A stretch of DNA of 51,844 nt from Phycisphaeraceae bacterium (GCA_002716625.1 PBAS01000024.1:1-51844), one strand, 5' to 3'; shown: positions 20,201 to 28,500, counted from the first letter of the stretch. Notes: generated from the letters alone by a model not told the origin. Program-made: numbers and translations.

Positions 20201-20279
20201 CATGGATGCATACTTTAGTGGTAACGAGCTGGTCCTTGCTTCTGATGCAAATGCAACAAATATCGATGACCACCTGTAG
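14256..20279 (+). CDS. Giant LEPR-type exported protein with two zinc-protease motifs, vWA and internal dockerin (2007 aa)
   Basis: After a basic start the protein carries LQQLEPRLLLHA, the LEPR-xLL export signature. Region 1 has FHEIQH at about 176-180 followed by W..YGEG, a gluzincin-like zinc-protease pattern. A von Willebrand A domain starts near 570 with MIDAS motif DRSGS (573-577). Later come a proprotein-like beta region (about 1030-1110), TSP3-like calcium repeats (about 1130-1190, DLDLDGLPN), a PKD/REJ-like fold (about 1455-1535) and a dockerin pair (about 1540-1595). The C-terminal domain has HELGHTRGGIH at 1952-1962, the full HExxHxxGxxH metzincin site. An alternative start is the ATG at 14283. 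The protein is probably secreted or surface-bound; substrates are unknown. A terminator follows at 20364. Confidence 0.85.
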   Translation: MDSIQRLTKMLRRFKKNKQKTLALPATSWRGLQQLEPRLLLHADCAVPITENIRGTSVTFDECFDREFNHDGTDYQIHVYFTDSATGNGIHEIPELDADANGMNDHAEAMADEVETAYQFHLDRQIDFLPSGSTDEMNLFIAEDPRIGGIIGTTGINIDDDTIINDTLEMRSIAFHEIQHLVQTQYDSSPNWTQYGEGIARAIEDRVDSSYDAAGTERRFLGDVNRYLQNSGSVRDDNLFDISYDNVLWWTWLMDQYRQGSGVDPPVTNSNDLGWDALKDFYEELETQPSDPINAVGDFIADQGSTFRDDFIDFTLAAYAFEYNPSDPRLGFIDAEINGLNGLTNYNNIGTAFTTDTETIPTYSARYFELNPASSCDYTAFTFDGNGSDYGWSVLTVDGGNLEDHWTAYSDQWARTVRTADLDRIMGVVTAFDQGGTADIGHGCVVPNLSIKTPSSLGQAQVGAADNPRSFIARLAVTGSGGGAVAGLWASDFDVSISETGVALAPDIGATVINAAYVQDNYWLLIQAPGDGAGAVTGTEYDLTIDLGGISSDTKTAALKYVDEPQDVMIILDRSGSMGYGSGKIEAARNAAILLVDELSHSDQGGYVAFDTNATLRESLDQIGAGNQRVDLIVDIASETDLYSTSIGDGLRTALNDYNTNQDAAHACHFVLLSDGMENEPEYWADVKGDINSSGCAVHTIALGPETDEELMQEIADETGGSYDYATTTGNVPVNSTLTWESNVSRVYDNVSAKIAGRQRMTTQLPDSSVGGPTNGIIDFEDLALGTQYSPGNTFNSSGIDISVALNSNGPAVVQNQSVIGTGNEMNLNNSALEFNFTDTLTSLSFEFEETGGILQLIVNGQVENFQDFQDIHGHTIGGALVSVTRHQSHGNVALKGDVNSFSLFGQELVIDNVAFTGQEGNYHTFVVDDASEELMVSVAWRNSTGGSHETFLYDPAGNLLVGKRISSHGTNDVWQIFAPMPGTYKLEVKDLAQEYFVTASVVSQYQLHLFLGTPIEKRTQGVEIPIVASLIGPSSSVVVGAQVDAVVTGPDGNRQIMTLWDDGNHGDGAADDGIYGNQYTTTVKSDAHALNPQEGAGPAQSGSYIVNVTAVKDDLRREAMDSFAIANGGDQDDDQLPDQWEIKYGLNSKKHNDPHEDLDLDGLPNLCEFQLGTDPRNSDTDGGGESDGSEIILPTNGPCRSTGQDPLNPADDRLQGRLSIVLANPEAEIINSVSVPYNKIIIGKKNITLASIDPNNSTADNEVKVTIFRQDYAEEGHVIQNWHVIANQISDIVYEDFNITPGASYKYNIRPELEIDHNFFYGQNLQSSQVTANADPYAPLGSILINHGDKTTSSQLVTLTIDAIDDLLDNHGEQVHTLPGTPPENLLMRVSNSSEFTGSSWGTIQTEMPQWNLEIDSGQAHVYVQFKDDHGNVSKVYQDMIDVASDTLVADAGPDLKVGAGSQVILDGSASHANNTQNLAYEWRQTSGGMVELNGANTVQASFTAPLVNATSEMEFLLHVSNGSNTAQDTVHITVGQPGDANFDGQVDISDLGILGANFNQIPSEWSQGNFNDDKSVDIADLGILGANWTTLDPSCSPEDLFCRTQKALESIRNFTIIDINPRPVLHGAQNGKVDVPYLASGSKEIEILSADLKPTLFENGKYTVIEKVERAQEVSTVERVIDQPLTFQGTVGNDPEKPDALVVLTGMVDLDSNDTGGVSAHIFRGGKELPSSTSPLAPLLRRNGAEGGKLADWVNENRPYAHIIYNVADVMEMEIHMDGDVERTGLDPEHNFSLLSELEAKTVLELLPVGDETFYATTTADGISWWQVQMDTVNLMNFAYQFMEPLFGGGRYAIELDIPYYMTWVSGGPSATNAGTLRDEFDARFATASFDHVLAFAGKNLDGSTIGIAECIPGLAGYACAAGPRTSVIQTISESTYDATDYHRWIIALHELGHTRGGIHGDSSYDTYSWWIFSTTGDTYMDAYFSGNELVLASDANATNIDDHL

Positions 20280-20363
20280 GCTATCGTAATGCTTTATCCA
20301 TAAGTCAAACCTCCGGATGCCATGAAGGGTGAAAATCCGCGTCAAGCATTTTGGTGTGCTTGC

Positions 20364-20393
20364 CCGGTGATACGTATCGTGATCACCGGTTTT
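20364..20393 (+). terminator. Rho-independent terminator of the 2007-aa gene
   Basis: CCGGTGAT at 20364-20371 pairs with ATCACCGG at 20382-20389 around a 10-nt loop and is followed directly by TTTT on the plus strand. It sits 85 bp after the stop. Confidence 0.65.
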
Positions 20394-20452
20394 CAATCCA
20401 ATTCACAATGACGCCAACCTGGTCGTTTGGGTAGTCCCTTGGGACCCTGGTT

Positions 20453-21088
20453 CTATGGTTTGGTAATGTCCGGTTCTTTCCTGATCCATAACTGCTTGCC
20501 CTTCCATTCCACGACTGTTAACAACAGGGCCTGGAAAAGGACAACCAGCACCCCAAGGGGAAAGAGATGTCTACCTGAAAAGAATAGGACAAAAAGAACC
20601 AGGGCGGTTGATGTCGATCCATGCTGGAGAAGCAACCACCAGCGGCGACCACGACCAGCCAGCAGGATGTGGAAAAGTGCCCAGGCCAAGGGTCGCCAAC
20701 TGGTCAGGGCTGCCAGAACAAGAATAGGCGACCCGTACCAGATGACCATGTGCAGACAAGAAAACCCCGACAGCAACCTCGCCAAGGGCTCTGGCCGCAA
20801 TTGATTGCCCTGGGTGCCTGGGTCGCTGGTTCCAAAAAGATTCAGGCCGTCAACAAACAGTCGGTAGACAAACATCGGCGTAACACCATGGGTAAATGTA
20901 AATACGCCAACCATCACCGTACCCATAACCAACCAGATACCTGAATTATCCAGCCCGGTGAATAATGGCTTGAGGCCAAAAACCAGGCCAAGTGCGGACA
21001 GAAAATATGTTGGCACGACAACCTGTACCGCCTTTAGAAAATAACGATCACTGGTAATGCTTGAAACCTTAGCTACACCAGGAACCAA
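20453..21088 (-). CDS. Multi-spanning membrane protein, unknown function
   Basis: The 211-residue product has about five hydrophobic segments (near residues 25-45, 50-70, 108-128, 130-150 and 160-190) and a basic C-terminus. No family is recognised. No ATG lies near the expected beginning; a TTG at 21088 is the first start-like codon, without a good ribosome site. The reading frame is the same as that of the two ORFs upstream, from which it is separated by a TGA at 21116-21118 and nine codons. It could be an independent subunit of the adjacent ABC exporter cluster or the 3' piece of a broken gene. Confidence 0.5.
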   Translation of the reverse strand: MVPGVAKVSSITSDRYFLKAVQVVVPTYFLSALGLVFGLKPLFTGLDNSGIWLVMGTVMVGVFTFTHGVTPMFVYRLFVDGLNLFGTSDPGTQGNQLRPEPLARLLSGFSCLHMVIWYGSPILVLAALTSWRPLAWALFHILLAGRGRRWWLLLQHGSTSTALVLFVLFFSGRHLFPLGVLVVLFQALLLTVVEWKGKQLWIRKEPDITKP

Positions 21089-21115
21089 CAGTTGACCGGA
21101 TTTTGATATTCCCAG

Positions 21116-21370
21116 TCAGGTAAAATTCTCCGGTGCAATACAGTCCGGCCTGCCATGACGATCATCCACCAGCAAATGCACCTGTGGATCATGGACCTTG
21201 TTGCTGATGCGTGAACTGAAATCCATTCGTCCGTCAATCACCTGATCAAGTCCCCGGAAATCTGACAGTTGGAACTTCACGCGCCAATTGCCAAACGAAT
21301 GTTGAAGGAACTTGCTCCATAAACCCATGCCCGCAATGGATTCTTCATGCTTGACCATCTGGTCAAGCAC
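21116..21370 (-). CDS. ORF fragment in frame with the preceding gene across a TAG
   Basis: This 84-residue ORF starts with GTG immediately after the TAG that ends the previous ORF, in the same reading frame, and no ribosome site precedes it. Reading through the TAG gives a smooth polar sequence (KYQSYD then VLDQMVKHEES), as expected if a CAG Gln codon mutated to TAG. The product has no membrane segment and no recognised domain. I read it most simply as the C-terminal part of the protein encoded by 21371-21811; translational coupling of two small proteins is the alternative. Confidence 0.4.
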   Translation of the reverse strand: MLDQMVKHEESIAGMGLWSKFLQHSFGNWRVKFQLSDFRGLDQVIDGRMDFSSRISNKVHDPQVHLLVDDRHGRPDCIAPENFT

Positions 21371-21811
21371 CTAGTCGTAAGACTGGTACTTTTCCGATCC
21401 TGCCGTGTAAGCCCGGTAAATTAAACCAACGACCGGAGTTCCCCATGTAAATACACGGACCAGCCGCCGTGTATCAGCCAAGGGCAGGGACACCATGGTG
21501 CTAAAAACACACAGGCCCATGCAACACAACAGCCAGCCAACGAGCGGCGGGTACTGATTGTCAAATGATTCATTGCCAGGATCACCAATGATCACAAAAC
21601 CCAGGCCTACGAACATGGCCATCGCGCCAAACGCAAAACCAAACACTCCACGTTTCATGAACCCCACAACCACCAGCCGCCAGATAATGCGGGCACCCAC
21701 ATGACGTGGCGCAGGTGCAAGACGAGTAAAGAATTTAAAACCAGGTGTCCCATCATCTCCAGGACCACCAACCGGGGATACCGAGTTGCCGTATTGGCAT
21801 TGTGACATCAT
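21371..21811 (-). CDS. Small membrane protein, possibly truncated by an in-frame stop
   Basis: The product (about 146 residues from the ATG at 21811; a GTG at 21820 is possible) has a polar N-terminus and two clear membrane segments, at about 60-80 and 95-115 (GFAFGAMAMFVGLGFVIIG and GWLLCCMGLCVFSTMV). It begins 27 bp after the ABC exporter stop and is probably co-transcribed. No family is recognised. It ends at TAG 21371-21373, beyond which the same frame stays open for another 84 codons. Confidence 0.55.
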   Translation of the reverse strand: MMSQCQYGNSVSPVGGPGDDGTPGFKFFTRLAPAPRHVGARIIWRLVVVGFMKRGVFGFAFGAMAMFVGLGFVIIGDPGNESFDNQYPPLVGWLLCCMGLCVFSTMVSLPLADTRRLVRVFTWGTPVVGLIYRAYTAGSEKYQSYD

Positions 21812-21838
21812 GCCCCACACCCTGTCTTGGATGGCGGC

Positions 21839-23584
21839 TTACAACAACGCATCTTCATGAAGTCGACATAGTTTCGCAAAATGGCCGTCACCGTAGGAAA
21901 GATCACCGTAGGTTCCCACCTCGACAACCTCACCATTGGCCATCACGACCAGGCGATCTGCAGCCATGATCGTCGATTGGCGATGGGCAACGACAATCAC
22001 CGTCCGGCCCTCGGTAACCCGGGCCAAGGCATTTTTGATGAGATGTTCTGTTTCGGCATCCACTGCACTGGTGGCCTCATCCAACAGCAAGACCGGCGCG
22101 TCTTTTAACAAGGCCCGGGCGATTGAAATACGCTGCTTCTGACCTCCGGACAAACGGATACCACGCTCACCAACGATGGTATCCAAACCGTTAGGGAATT
22201 GATCAATGAATTCCGCTGCATGGGATGCCTCCACGGCCAAACGCACCTGGTCACCACTAGCGTCTGACTGCCCTATCAGGAGGTTGTCGCGAATGGTGCC
22301 ATGAAACAGGAATACGTCCTGTGATACCACCGATACATGTTGGCGAAGATACTCCAGGGGCAGCGACCTGATATCATTTCCGCCAAGCCGAACCGTTCCG
22401 CTTTGGACATCATAAAAACGAACGACCAGGTTACAGGCCGTGGTTTTGCCCACTCCAGTCATGCCGACAAGAGCAACGCTTTCCCCTTGACCAACCTGGA
22501 ACGAAACGTTACGAAGTACCGGCTGTTCGGGGCTGTAGCTGAAACAGACATCCTCGAATTCCAGGTCAAACCGGGGATCTGGTGGCACTTTGGCATCGGG
22601 ACAACTCACAATTGTGGGTGGTGTATCCAGCAATTCGAAGACTCGTTGGGCACTGGCAGCCGCCTTCTGCATGTTTTCCGTGAGGTTCGCCAACCTCAGA
22701 AATGGAAGAAAAATCTGTCCAAGGTACATCAGAAATACAACCAGTTCGGCAACGTCGATCTTCAGGACCCCGTGCTCACCACCTGGGCCGATCATCCAGG
22801 CGCCTGCACTTACGATCAGTACCAATCCCACGCCACTTGTCGCCTCAACAATTCCTGCTGGAACAAGTGACCACTTGTTGGCGTAAATCATCGTGTTGCG
22901 ATAATCAGTACTCTGCTCCTTAACCTTGCGGGCCAGTGGCTCTTCCTGCACAAATGACTGGATCACCGTCAGGCCTGACAAATGGTCTTGGATTCGTGCC
23001 TGGACATCTGCAAAACGCCTGCGTGTACCACGCCAATGATTTCGTGTCCGGTAGGTAATAACGTATAGAAGGCAGGCCATGAACGGTAGGGGTAACAGCG
23101 ACACAAGCGCAAGCTGCCAGTTGATCAGGAATAACACGATTCCCATGGTCACCGGGATGACAATGGCCAGAAGTGTTTCGGGGATACCGTGGGCAATAAA
23201 ATCCTCCACGGCCTCTACATCACCCAGTGAACGTGCCACGAGATTGCCGGTGTGCTGTCGATTCACGAAACCCGGTGACATCTTTTGAAGATGGGCATAG
23301 GTGTCATTGGTTAACCGATGCAAGGTGCGAAACGCTGCAATATGCGAACTGACACCGTATAAATATCGCATGATACCACGTAATAGGTATAACACCGCCA
23401 AGGCAATGCCAAGCAGGAAGAAATCGCGAGCCGCCGCCCCGGAATCGAGCCAGCGGATCATGCGGCCGACCAGCAGCGGGGGGATAATGCCGATCCCGGT
23501 ATACATCAGCCCAAAGAAAACCGACCATGCCAACAGGCGCCGATCGCCCTGCAGCAATTTCCACATTCGGCGGCTAAAACTCAT
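21839..23584 (-). CDS. ABC exporter, fused permease and ATPase (581 aa)
   Basis: This is a half-transporter of the ABCB/MsbA type that would function as a homodimer or with a partner. The N-terminal half holds six membrane segments (from about residue 18 to 300). The ATPase half shows Walker A GMTGVGKTT, Q-loop VSQDVFLF, signature LSGGQKQR, Walker B VLLLDEATS and the switch His in AHRQST. All ATPase residues are intact. Length is normal for the family. The start is supported by GAAGGA six bases before ATG. Substrate cannot be inferred; candidates for the class are lipids, peptides or drugs. Three small ORFs follow on the same strand. Confidence 0.9.
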   Translation of the reverse strand: MSFSRRMWKLLQGDRRLLAWSVFFGLMYTGIGIIPPLLVGRMIRWLDSGAAARDFFLLGIALAVLYLLRGIMRYLYGVSSHIAAFRTLHRLTNDTYAHLQKMSPGFVNRQHTGNLVARSLGDVEAVEDFIAHGIPETLLAIVIPVTMGIVLFLINWQLALVSLLPLPFMACLLYVITYRTRNHWRGTRRRFADVQARIQDHLSGLTVIQSFVQEEPLARKVKEQSTDYRNTMIYANKWSLVPAGIVEATSGVGLVLIVSAGAWMIGPGGEHGVLKIDVAELVVFLMYLGQIFLPFLRLANLTENMQKAAASAQRVFELLDTPPTIVSCPDAKVPPDPRFDLEFEDVCFSYSPEQPVLRNVSFQVGQGESVALVGMTGVGKTTACNLVVRFYDVQSGTVRLGGNDIRSLPLEYLRQHVSVVSQDVFLFHGTIRDNLLIGQSDASGDQVRLAVEASHAAEFIDQFPNGLDTIVGERGIRLSGGQKQRISIARALLKDAPVLLLDEATSAVDAETEHLIKNALARVTEGRTVIVVAHRQSTIMAADRLVVMANGEVVEVGTYGDLSYGDGHFAKLCRLHEDALL

Positions 23585-24006
23585 ATAAATCCTTCGTGTG
23601 TTTCATCCCTGTTAAATGCATCTCCCCGTCGCATCAACAGGATTAACAATTATCGCTATGACCATGGCAGGCAATCATGAAAATATCACTATGTCCGTCT
23701 GCCCATTTTCAGAATCAACAACTTGAAATAGACACAGTTTACAATCACGCCCGACACCTTGAATGCTGAGGCTTTATGGTCCACCAATCTCTCTGCAGAC
23801 CGGTCATGGCGTGCCCTGTACTCCAAAACGCCGTAATTGGCATGATTGGTATTCTCACTGACAGATTGTAGCCATAAAAAACATGTCGATGACCGTGAAT
23901 ATTCAACCATATTCCTACTGACAAGGAGTAACATAGATGAAGTATTCTGACTTACAATGATCCTGTATCAATCAAGCCGGGTAACGATCCTAGGGAACAC
24001 AATTCA
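23585..24006. other. Divergent intergenic region with a possible 7-codon leader ORF
   Basis: This 420-bp region separates the ABC exporter from the GHL10-type gene. The only distinct feature is at 23923-23960: AAGGAG followed by ATG at 23937 and a 7-codon ORF (MKYSDLQ, stop TGA), about 45 bp before the GHL10-type start. It may be a leader peptide or chance. No promoter could be assigned. Confidence 0.35.
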
Positions 24007-25539
24007 ATGGGCCGCCTAATTCTCAATAATGATTCCGGTGAGTTCTATGCCTTTGATGAACCGATGGAGGTGGGCCACCTCCATCGCCAGGTTGACATGC
24101 TTGTGGGCACGGGGGTTGACACGCTTGCGTGGAATATCGGTATACCCGGTGCCTATCGGTATGACACCAAAGCAAGCACCCGCTGGGGACATGGCATCCC
24201 ACAATGGTCGCAGACCCGCTGGTACCGGGTACAGGAGAACCTAGAGTCGTTTATCAAACGCGGGATTGATCCGTTACGCGTAATCCTTGATCGTGGCAAG
24301 CAAAAAGGGATCCGGGTCTATCCAAGCGTTCGCATCTATGACTGCCAGATGGGGGGTGATCTGGATCCGATGAACCGAGCTCACCCGGAGTGGCAAATAG
24401 GAGAGTATCCACGCTTTGGACCGGCAAAAGATTTCAAGGCGGAAACATATCTCAAACAACTTGATCTTGCCCAGCCCGCTGTTCGTGAACGGACCGTGAA
24501 TGTCACCGAAGAATTGCTGGATCGCTATTGCGTGCAGGGATTGGAACTTGATTTTCAAAGACGACCCCATTTTTTCAAACCAGATGAAGCCATCGACAAC
24601 CGGCACCTGATGACCGATATGCTGCGCCAGATCCGGATCCGGGCGATCCGAGCCAGCGAAAGATCTGGAAATAGCGTTGAGGTGATGGCCAAAGTGTGGA
24701 TGAATATGTCAGACTGCTGGAACCTGGGCTTGGATATTGAAACATGGGTCAAAGAAGGGTTGATTGATACATTGATACCCACCAACCATTATTTCTTTGC
24801 CCTCGATCATCCGGTTGAACAATACGCCCAACTGGTGGCCGGCACTTCGATTCAACTCCTGGTTTGTCATTGTCCATGCCTAGGCCAAACGCCCGCAGGA
24901 CCAAACCCCGAGTTGCCCTACAGCTGGCGGCTTCCTCCAACTGCCGGGCAGCCGGTACTGTCGGATGTCCCCTACAACATTACCAACGACATGTGGCATG
25001 CCGGTGCACAGGTGGCCTATGACAAAGGTGCCGATGGTATTGAAACCTTTAACTTCAATTGGATTGCCCGTTGCGGTGATCACTGGGATCATTCGATCCT
25101 GAGTGAACTTCATGATCCCCAGCGGGTTACCCGGCACAACAAGTTTTATCCTTATATCACGCCCGAATCAGCCAATAAGATCGAGGAGTTAACTGAAGAG
25201 CCACTTACGTACAACCTCTACATGGCTGATGACCCCGATAAAGACTCACAAATTCTATTAACGGTCTATATCACACAAACAACCACCAGGGACAAATTTG
25301 GTTTTTGGCTTAATGACCAACCGCTGACCATGACACGGCAATTGACCTGCCCTGATCAGTCTGGTGGGCTCCAGGCACCCGAGGTGGAGCCACATCATTA
25401 CTTTGAATGTGATCTTTCCAGTGGCCCCATTACTCACGGCTCCAATCACCTACGGATCAAACTATTGGAAAGGAATCCGCAGGTTGCCTCTTCCCTGCAC
25501 GTCGTGGGAGTGAATATAGAGGTGAAATACACTTCGTGA
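24007..25539 (+). CDS. GHL10-type family 10-like glycosyl hydrolase (510 aa)
   Basis: The first about 400 residues read as a TIM barrel of the hypothetical glycosyl hydrolase type (GHL10/DUF187 style): RVILDRGKQKGIRVYPSVR, then DLAQPAVRERTVNVTEELLDRYCVQGLELDFQRRP, then later barrel strands ending in DKGADGIETFNFNW. The acidic residues of GLELDF and GIETFNF are likely active-site candidates by analogy. The last about 100 residues are a beta-sandwich-like domain. There is no signal peptide, so it is predicted to be cytoplasmic. A weak ribosome site (GGGAA) precedes ATG. It is convergent with the DUF4091 gene. Substrate unknown. Confidence 0.7.
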   Translation: MGRLILNNDSGEFYAFDEPMEVGHLHRQVDMLVGTGVDTLAWNIGIPGAYRYDTKASTRWGHGIPQWSQTRWYRVQENLESFIKRGIDPLRVILDRGKQKGIRVYPSVRIYDCQMGGDLDPMNRAHPEWQIGEYPRFGPAKDFKAETYLKQLDLAQPAVRERTVNVTEELLDRYCVQGLELDFQRRPHFFKPDEAIDNRHLMTDMLRQIRIRAIRASERSGNSVEVMAKVWMNMSDCWNLGLDIETWVKEGLIDTLIPTNHYFFALDHPVEQYAQLVAGTSIQLLVCHCPCLGQTPAGPNPELPYSWRLPPTAGQPVLSDVPYNITNDMWHAGAQVAYDKGADGIETFNFNWIARCGDHWDHSILSELHDPQRVTRHNKFYPYITPESANKIEELTEEPLTYNLYMADDPDKDSQILLTVYITQTTTRDKFGFWLNDQPLTMTRQLTCPDQSGGLQAPEVEPHHYFECDLSSGPITHGSNHLRIKLLERNPQVASSLHVVGVNIEVKYTS

Positions 25540-25611
25540 ACCTGTGGCCAATGAAGTAAACCAGGAACCACAAATATCCGGCTGCCAACCGTCCATCAAA
25601 ATAAAAATTCA

Positions 25612-28332
25612 TCAATCAATGAGTTGGAGAATATAGTCAATGACCTTCCGGCGCAAATCATTGAGGTCACCGGAGGGATCAACCGTTCGGACCCACTGCT
25701 CAGCCTCTTTAGCCTTTGCCTGCCGAGCGGGATCATTCATGGCGTTTTCAGCCGCAATTAGAAGTGTTGCCACGTATCGCGTGTCATCTACCGCTTCGCG
25801 TAACCCCTCGAAAATGAGGGTATCAATCACGCCTCCGACGGTGGGATAGGCGAGATTGAAATCCTTACAGCCCGGATAATCGAAATCATTCCAAATATGA
25901 CCAAACGAATGCTGATAGGCATAGGTCATTTCCACATCATATCCCGCCTGCCACAAACGCATGCCATAATTACGGCGATAGATCTCAGGCTTATCCCAAT
26001 TCACCTGCGGGAAGGCATAAATCCCCAGCCGGTGACCGTTTGCCTGGACACGCTTGGCGATGTCCGGCTGAACCGGCCCTGACATGATTGGCAAGTCAAG
26101 AATATCACCGGCCACATCAAAGAAACCCGCATCATCTTCAACACTGACAAACACCTTAGCCCCAGCTTCATGGGCTGCCTGCATCCAGCGTCGCTGTTGG
26201 GGCAACAGGGGGTCTGCTTCATCAATGCCATAAAGATAATAGTCTTTGTAGCCGTTGTCCTGGGCCCATTTAACGAAGCGTGGAATCTTTTGTTTAAACC
26301 GGCGAAATGAATCCTCGTTGTCCAGTTCATCCCGCGGAATCCGTATGCCCTGATGGTAGATATGCCCTTTTGGCATCCCCACTTCTTGGCGAATCTGCAT
26401 GGCACGCACAAACTTCTCGAAACTCACATCACTCACCATCGGATTGATAATGCCGTGGGCGAAAAGACCAGCCATCTCGATCCGGTACTGCGCTTCGGTC
26501 TTGTCATCTGCAATACAGGGAACACTGGGGTCGCCATCAACGATATATCCCCTCGTATAGATCGAGTAGTCAATGGGAGCCTGGACCAGGTCAAATGGAA
26601 GGACTTCAACAGTCAGCGGTAGGATCAGCGAACCTGATGCAGGCACGTGGACCTCAATATCGCCCCGGTAAATACCAGCCTTGGTATCGACGGGAACGTG
26701 AACCGTTATAAAGATCTGCTTAATCTGATCCTTGTGCACATCAAATGCCTGAAGATCGGGAGTGTCCCTTGGCGAAAAGTACATCAGGCTGGGATTGGGA
26801 ACAAGTGGCCGTCCCTTGGCATTGAACTCCCGTGCCGGATTGGTAATGTCGATCAAACCCTCCTCGGTTCGAACAAAGTTTCTTTTTTGTTCGTGGTCGA
26901 CCATCACCAGCCCATCATTTTTCAGAAGTAGTTCAGGGACAAGAACACCAATTTCCTGGGAGGTCCCCATCCCATCGGGCTTACCCCATTCTCCGGCCTG
27001 GTACCAATACTTGATGACATGCAGGTTGACCGCACTGGCTGGGATCTGATCATCGGCACCCATGAGATCTGACGCTTTGATTTTCACCGCATCGCGATTT
27101 TCCAGGGCGTACAGGACAAATGTTGCCGGTTCATACTCGCCCCGGCAGGCAGTGATCTGCAGGCGGTCAATGGCCTTGAATGCTGAGGGGAAAGGCTGGC
27201 CCCTTTCAAACCTGATATCCGTGATCGGCGGACCACCAAGCACAACAAAGGGCCAATCGGCAGGAAACTCCTCGGCCATCCTTATGGCCTGGGCCGCACG
27301 TTGGGTGGCAAGTATTCTGGTCAACAGTGCATCAGTTTTCTTGCCAAGACCATCCCAGTATTCGGCTGCTTGGGATGGGATCATGTTCTGCAACGCGTTG
27401 GCGTAACTGGTCAGTTCAATCTGCAAACGGTCCCGTTGATCTGCCAGGAAGTCATGACCGGGTATTGTGCTGGATATTGCCAGCAGGTCACTGCAAATCC
27501 GCATGAGACCCACCGAGCATGATTCCAATCTTGAAGCCAAATCCCGCTGTACAAAACGCATGGCAATTTCATCGTGACTCGGCGCACCGGCACCAAATAA
27601 GAGTCGGCCGTACTTGTCCGGGAAACTGTACCAGTGTTTCTTTGGCGACCAATTGGCGAAATAATGACGGGCTTCACCCTTGGGTAGCCCCACACTCGAA
27701 AAACCCCGACACAAGTTGAACCCCCATGCTTTTTGCGTGGGCCCCTTGATCCCCAAGGTTGAAAAAGGGATACGCATTTCAACCGCCCAGCCATCTTCCT
27801 GGATGGATGTCCGGGCCGTCCAATCTCCATTCCACCATGATTTACCCTTGTAACCAATTGCATCACGCTGTGTACCCAGTGGGTTAACCGTCAAGTGGAA
27901 ATACCAGCGACCTGGCTGTGGTTCCAGTTTCAAGGGCGGCGCATCTGGTGGGACGATAAAAAGATGCACGGAGTCGTCTTGGTTTACATTCCCGTCGCGT
28001 TCGGTCACGCGCATCTTCAAGTCCCCTCGACCTGGACCACTAACCTGGACCGCAACGTACAGGGCCTCATCGTCATAAAGAAGCCAGCCTTTGCTTTGTG
28101 GCGCAGCCGCAGTGTCGTCTTTTAAGGTGAAATCCGTTAGGGCGGTGGCCATCTCCCACCCATCTGCGCTAGTCATCTGCCCATCAACATGGGGGGGATT
28201 CCAGACCCGGGTGACCCAGCCCACGCGAAATGGAAGACCGCCAGGAAGTTCTAATGTGTTCTGCGCCCATGTACTTGGCGAAATGCCACCGAGACATGCA
28301 AGAAACAGAATGGTGGTTGTCCTTTTCAACAT
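25612..28332 (-). CDS. Secreted CBM9-like plus DUF4091 (GH123-like) protein (906 aa)
   Basis: The ATG at 28332 follows TTAGAGGAGATATT and opens a signal peptide (MLKRTTTILFLACLGGISPSTWA), so the 20 codons upstream are excluded. Residues about 30-240 form a CBM9-like sugar-binding domain (WNPPHVDG, LYDDEALYVAVQV, WAVEMRIPFSTLG). A helical linker follows. From about 380 there is a beta domain and then a TIM-barrel region ending in a typical DUF4091 block (NYGMRLWQAGYDVEMTYAY, then LIFEGLREAVDDTRY). DUF4091 proteins are related to family GH123 hydrolases, so an exported polysaccharide hydrolase is likely. Divergent from fucU. Confidence 0.8.
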   Translation of the reverse strand: MLKRTTTILFLACLGGISPSTWAQNTLELPGGLPFRVGWVTRVWNPPHVDGQMTSADGWEMATALTDFTLKDDTAAAPQSKGWLLYDDEALYVAVQVSGPGRGDLKMRVTERDGNVNQDDSVHLFIVPPDAPPLKLEPQPGRWYFHLTVNPLGTQRDAIGYKGKSWWNGDWTARTSIQEDGWAVEMRIPFSTLGIKGPTQKAWGFNLCRGFSSVGLPKGEARHYFANWSPKKHWYSFPDKYGRLLFGAGAPSHDEIAMRFVQRDLASRLESCSVGLMRICSDLLAISSTIPGHDFLADQRDRLQIELTSYANALQNMIPSQAAEYWDGLGKKTDALLTRILATQRAAQAIRMAEEFPADWPFVVLGGPPITDIRFERGQPFPSAFKAIDRLQITACRGEYEPATFVLYALENRDAVKIKASDLMGADDQIPASAVNLHVIKYWYQAGEWGKPDGMGTSQEIGVLVPELLLKNDGLVMVDHEQKRNFVRTEEGLIDITNPAREFNAKGRPLVPNPSLMYFSPRDTPDLQAFDVHKDQIKQIFITVHVPVDTKAGIYRGDIEVHVPASGSLILPLTVEVLPFDLVQAPIDYSIYTRGYIVDGDPSVPCIADDKTEAQYRIEMAGLFAHGIINPMVSDVSFEKFVRAMQIRQEVGMPKGHIYHQGIRIPRDELDNEDSFRRFKQKIPRFVKWAQDNGYKDYYLYGIDEADPLLPQQRRWMQAAHEAGAKVFVSVEDDAGFFDVAGDILDLPIMSGPVQPDIAKRVQANGHRLGIYAFPQVNWDKPEIYRRNYGMRLWQAGYDVEMTYAYQHSFGHIWNDFDYPGCKDFNLAYPTVGGVIDTLIFEGLREAVDDTRYVATLLIAAENAMNDPARQAKAKEAEQWVRTVDPSGDLNDLRRKVIDYILQLID

Positions 28333-28500
28333 AATATCTCCTCTAAATGGAAACCATATTTCCACCTCTGGCAAGCTCATCCAAACATCCACTATGATAC
28401 TTTTTTACGGCAAACCCATTCTACCGGACTAAATAAGAAGCTCCATAGCTTAGATAAGATGACTGGAATTGTTTTTCATTAGATTTGATTGGTAATCAAG

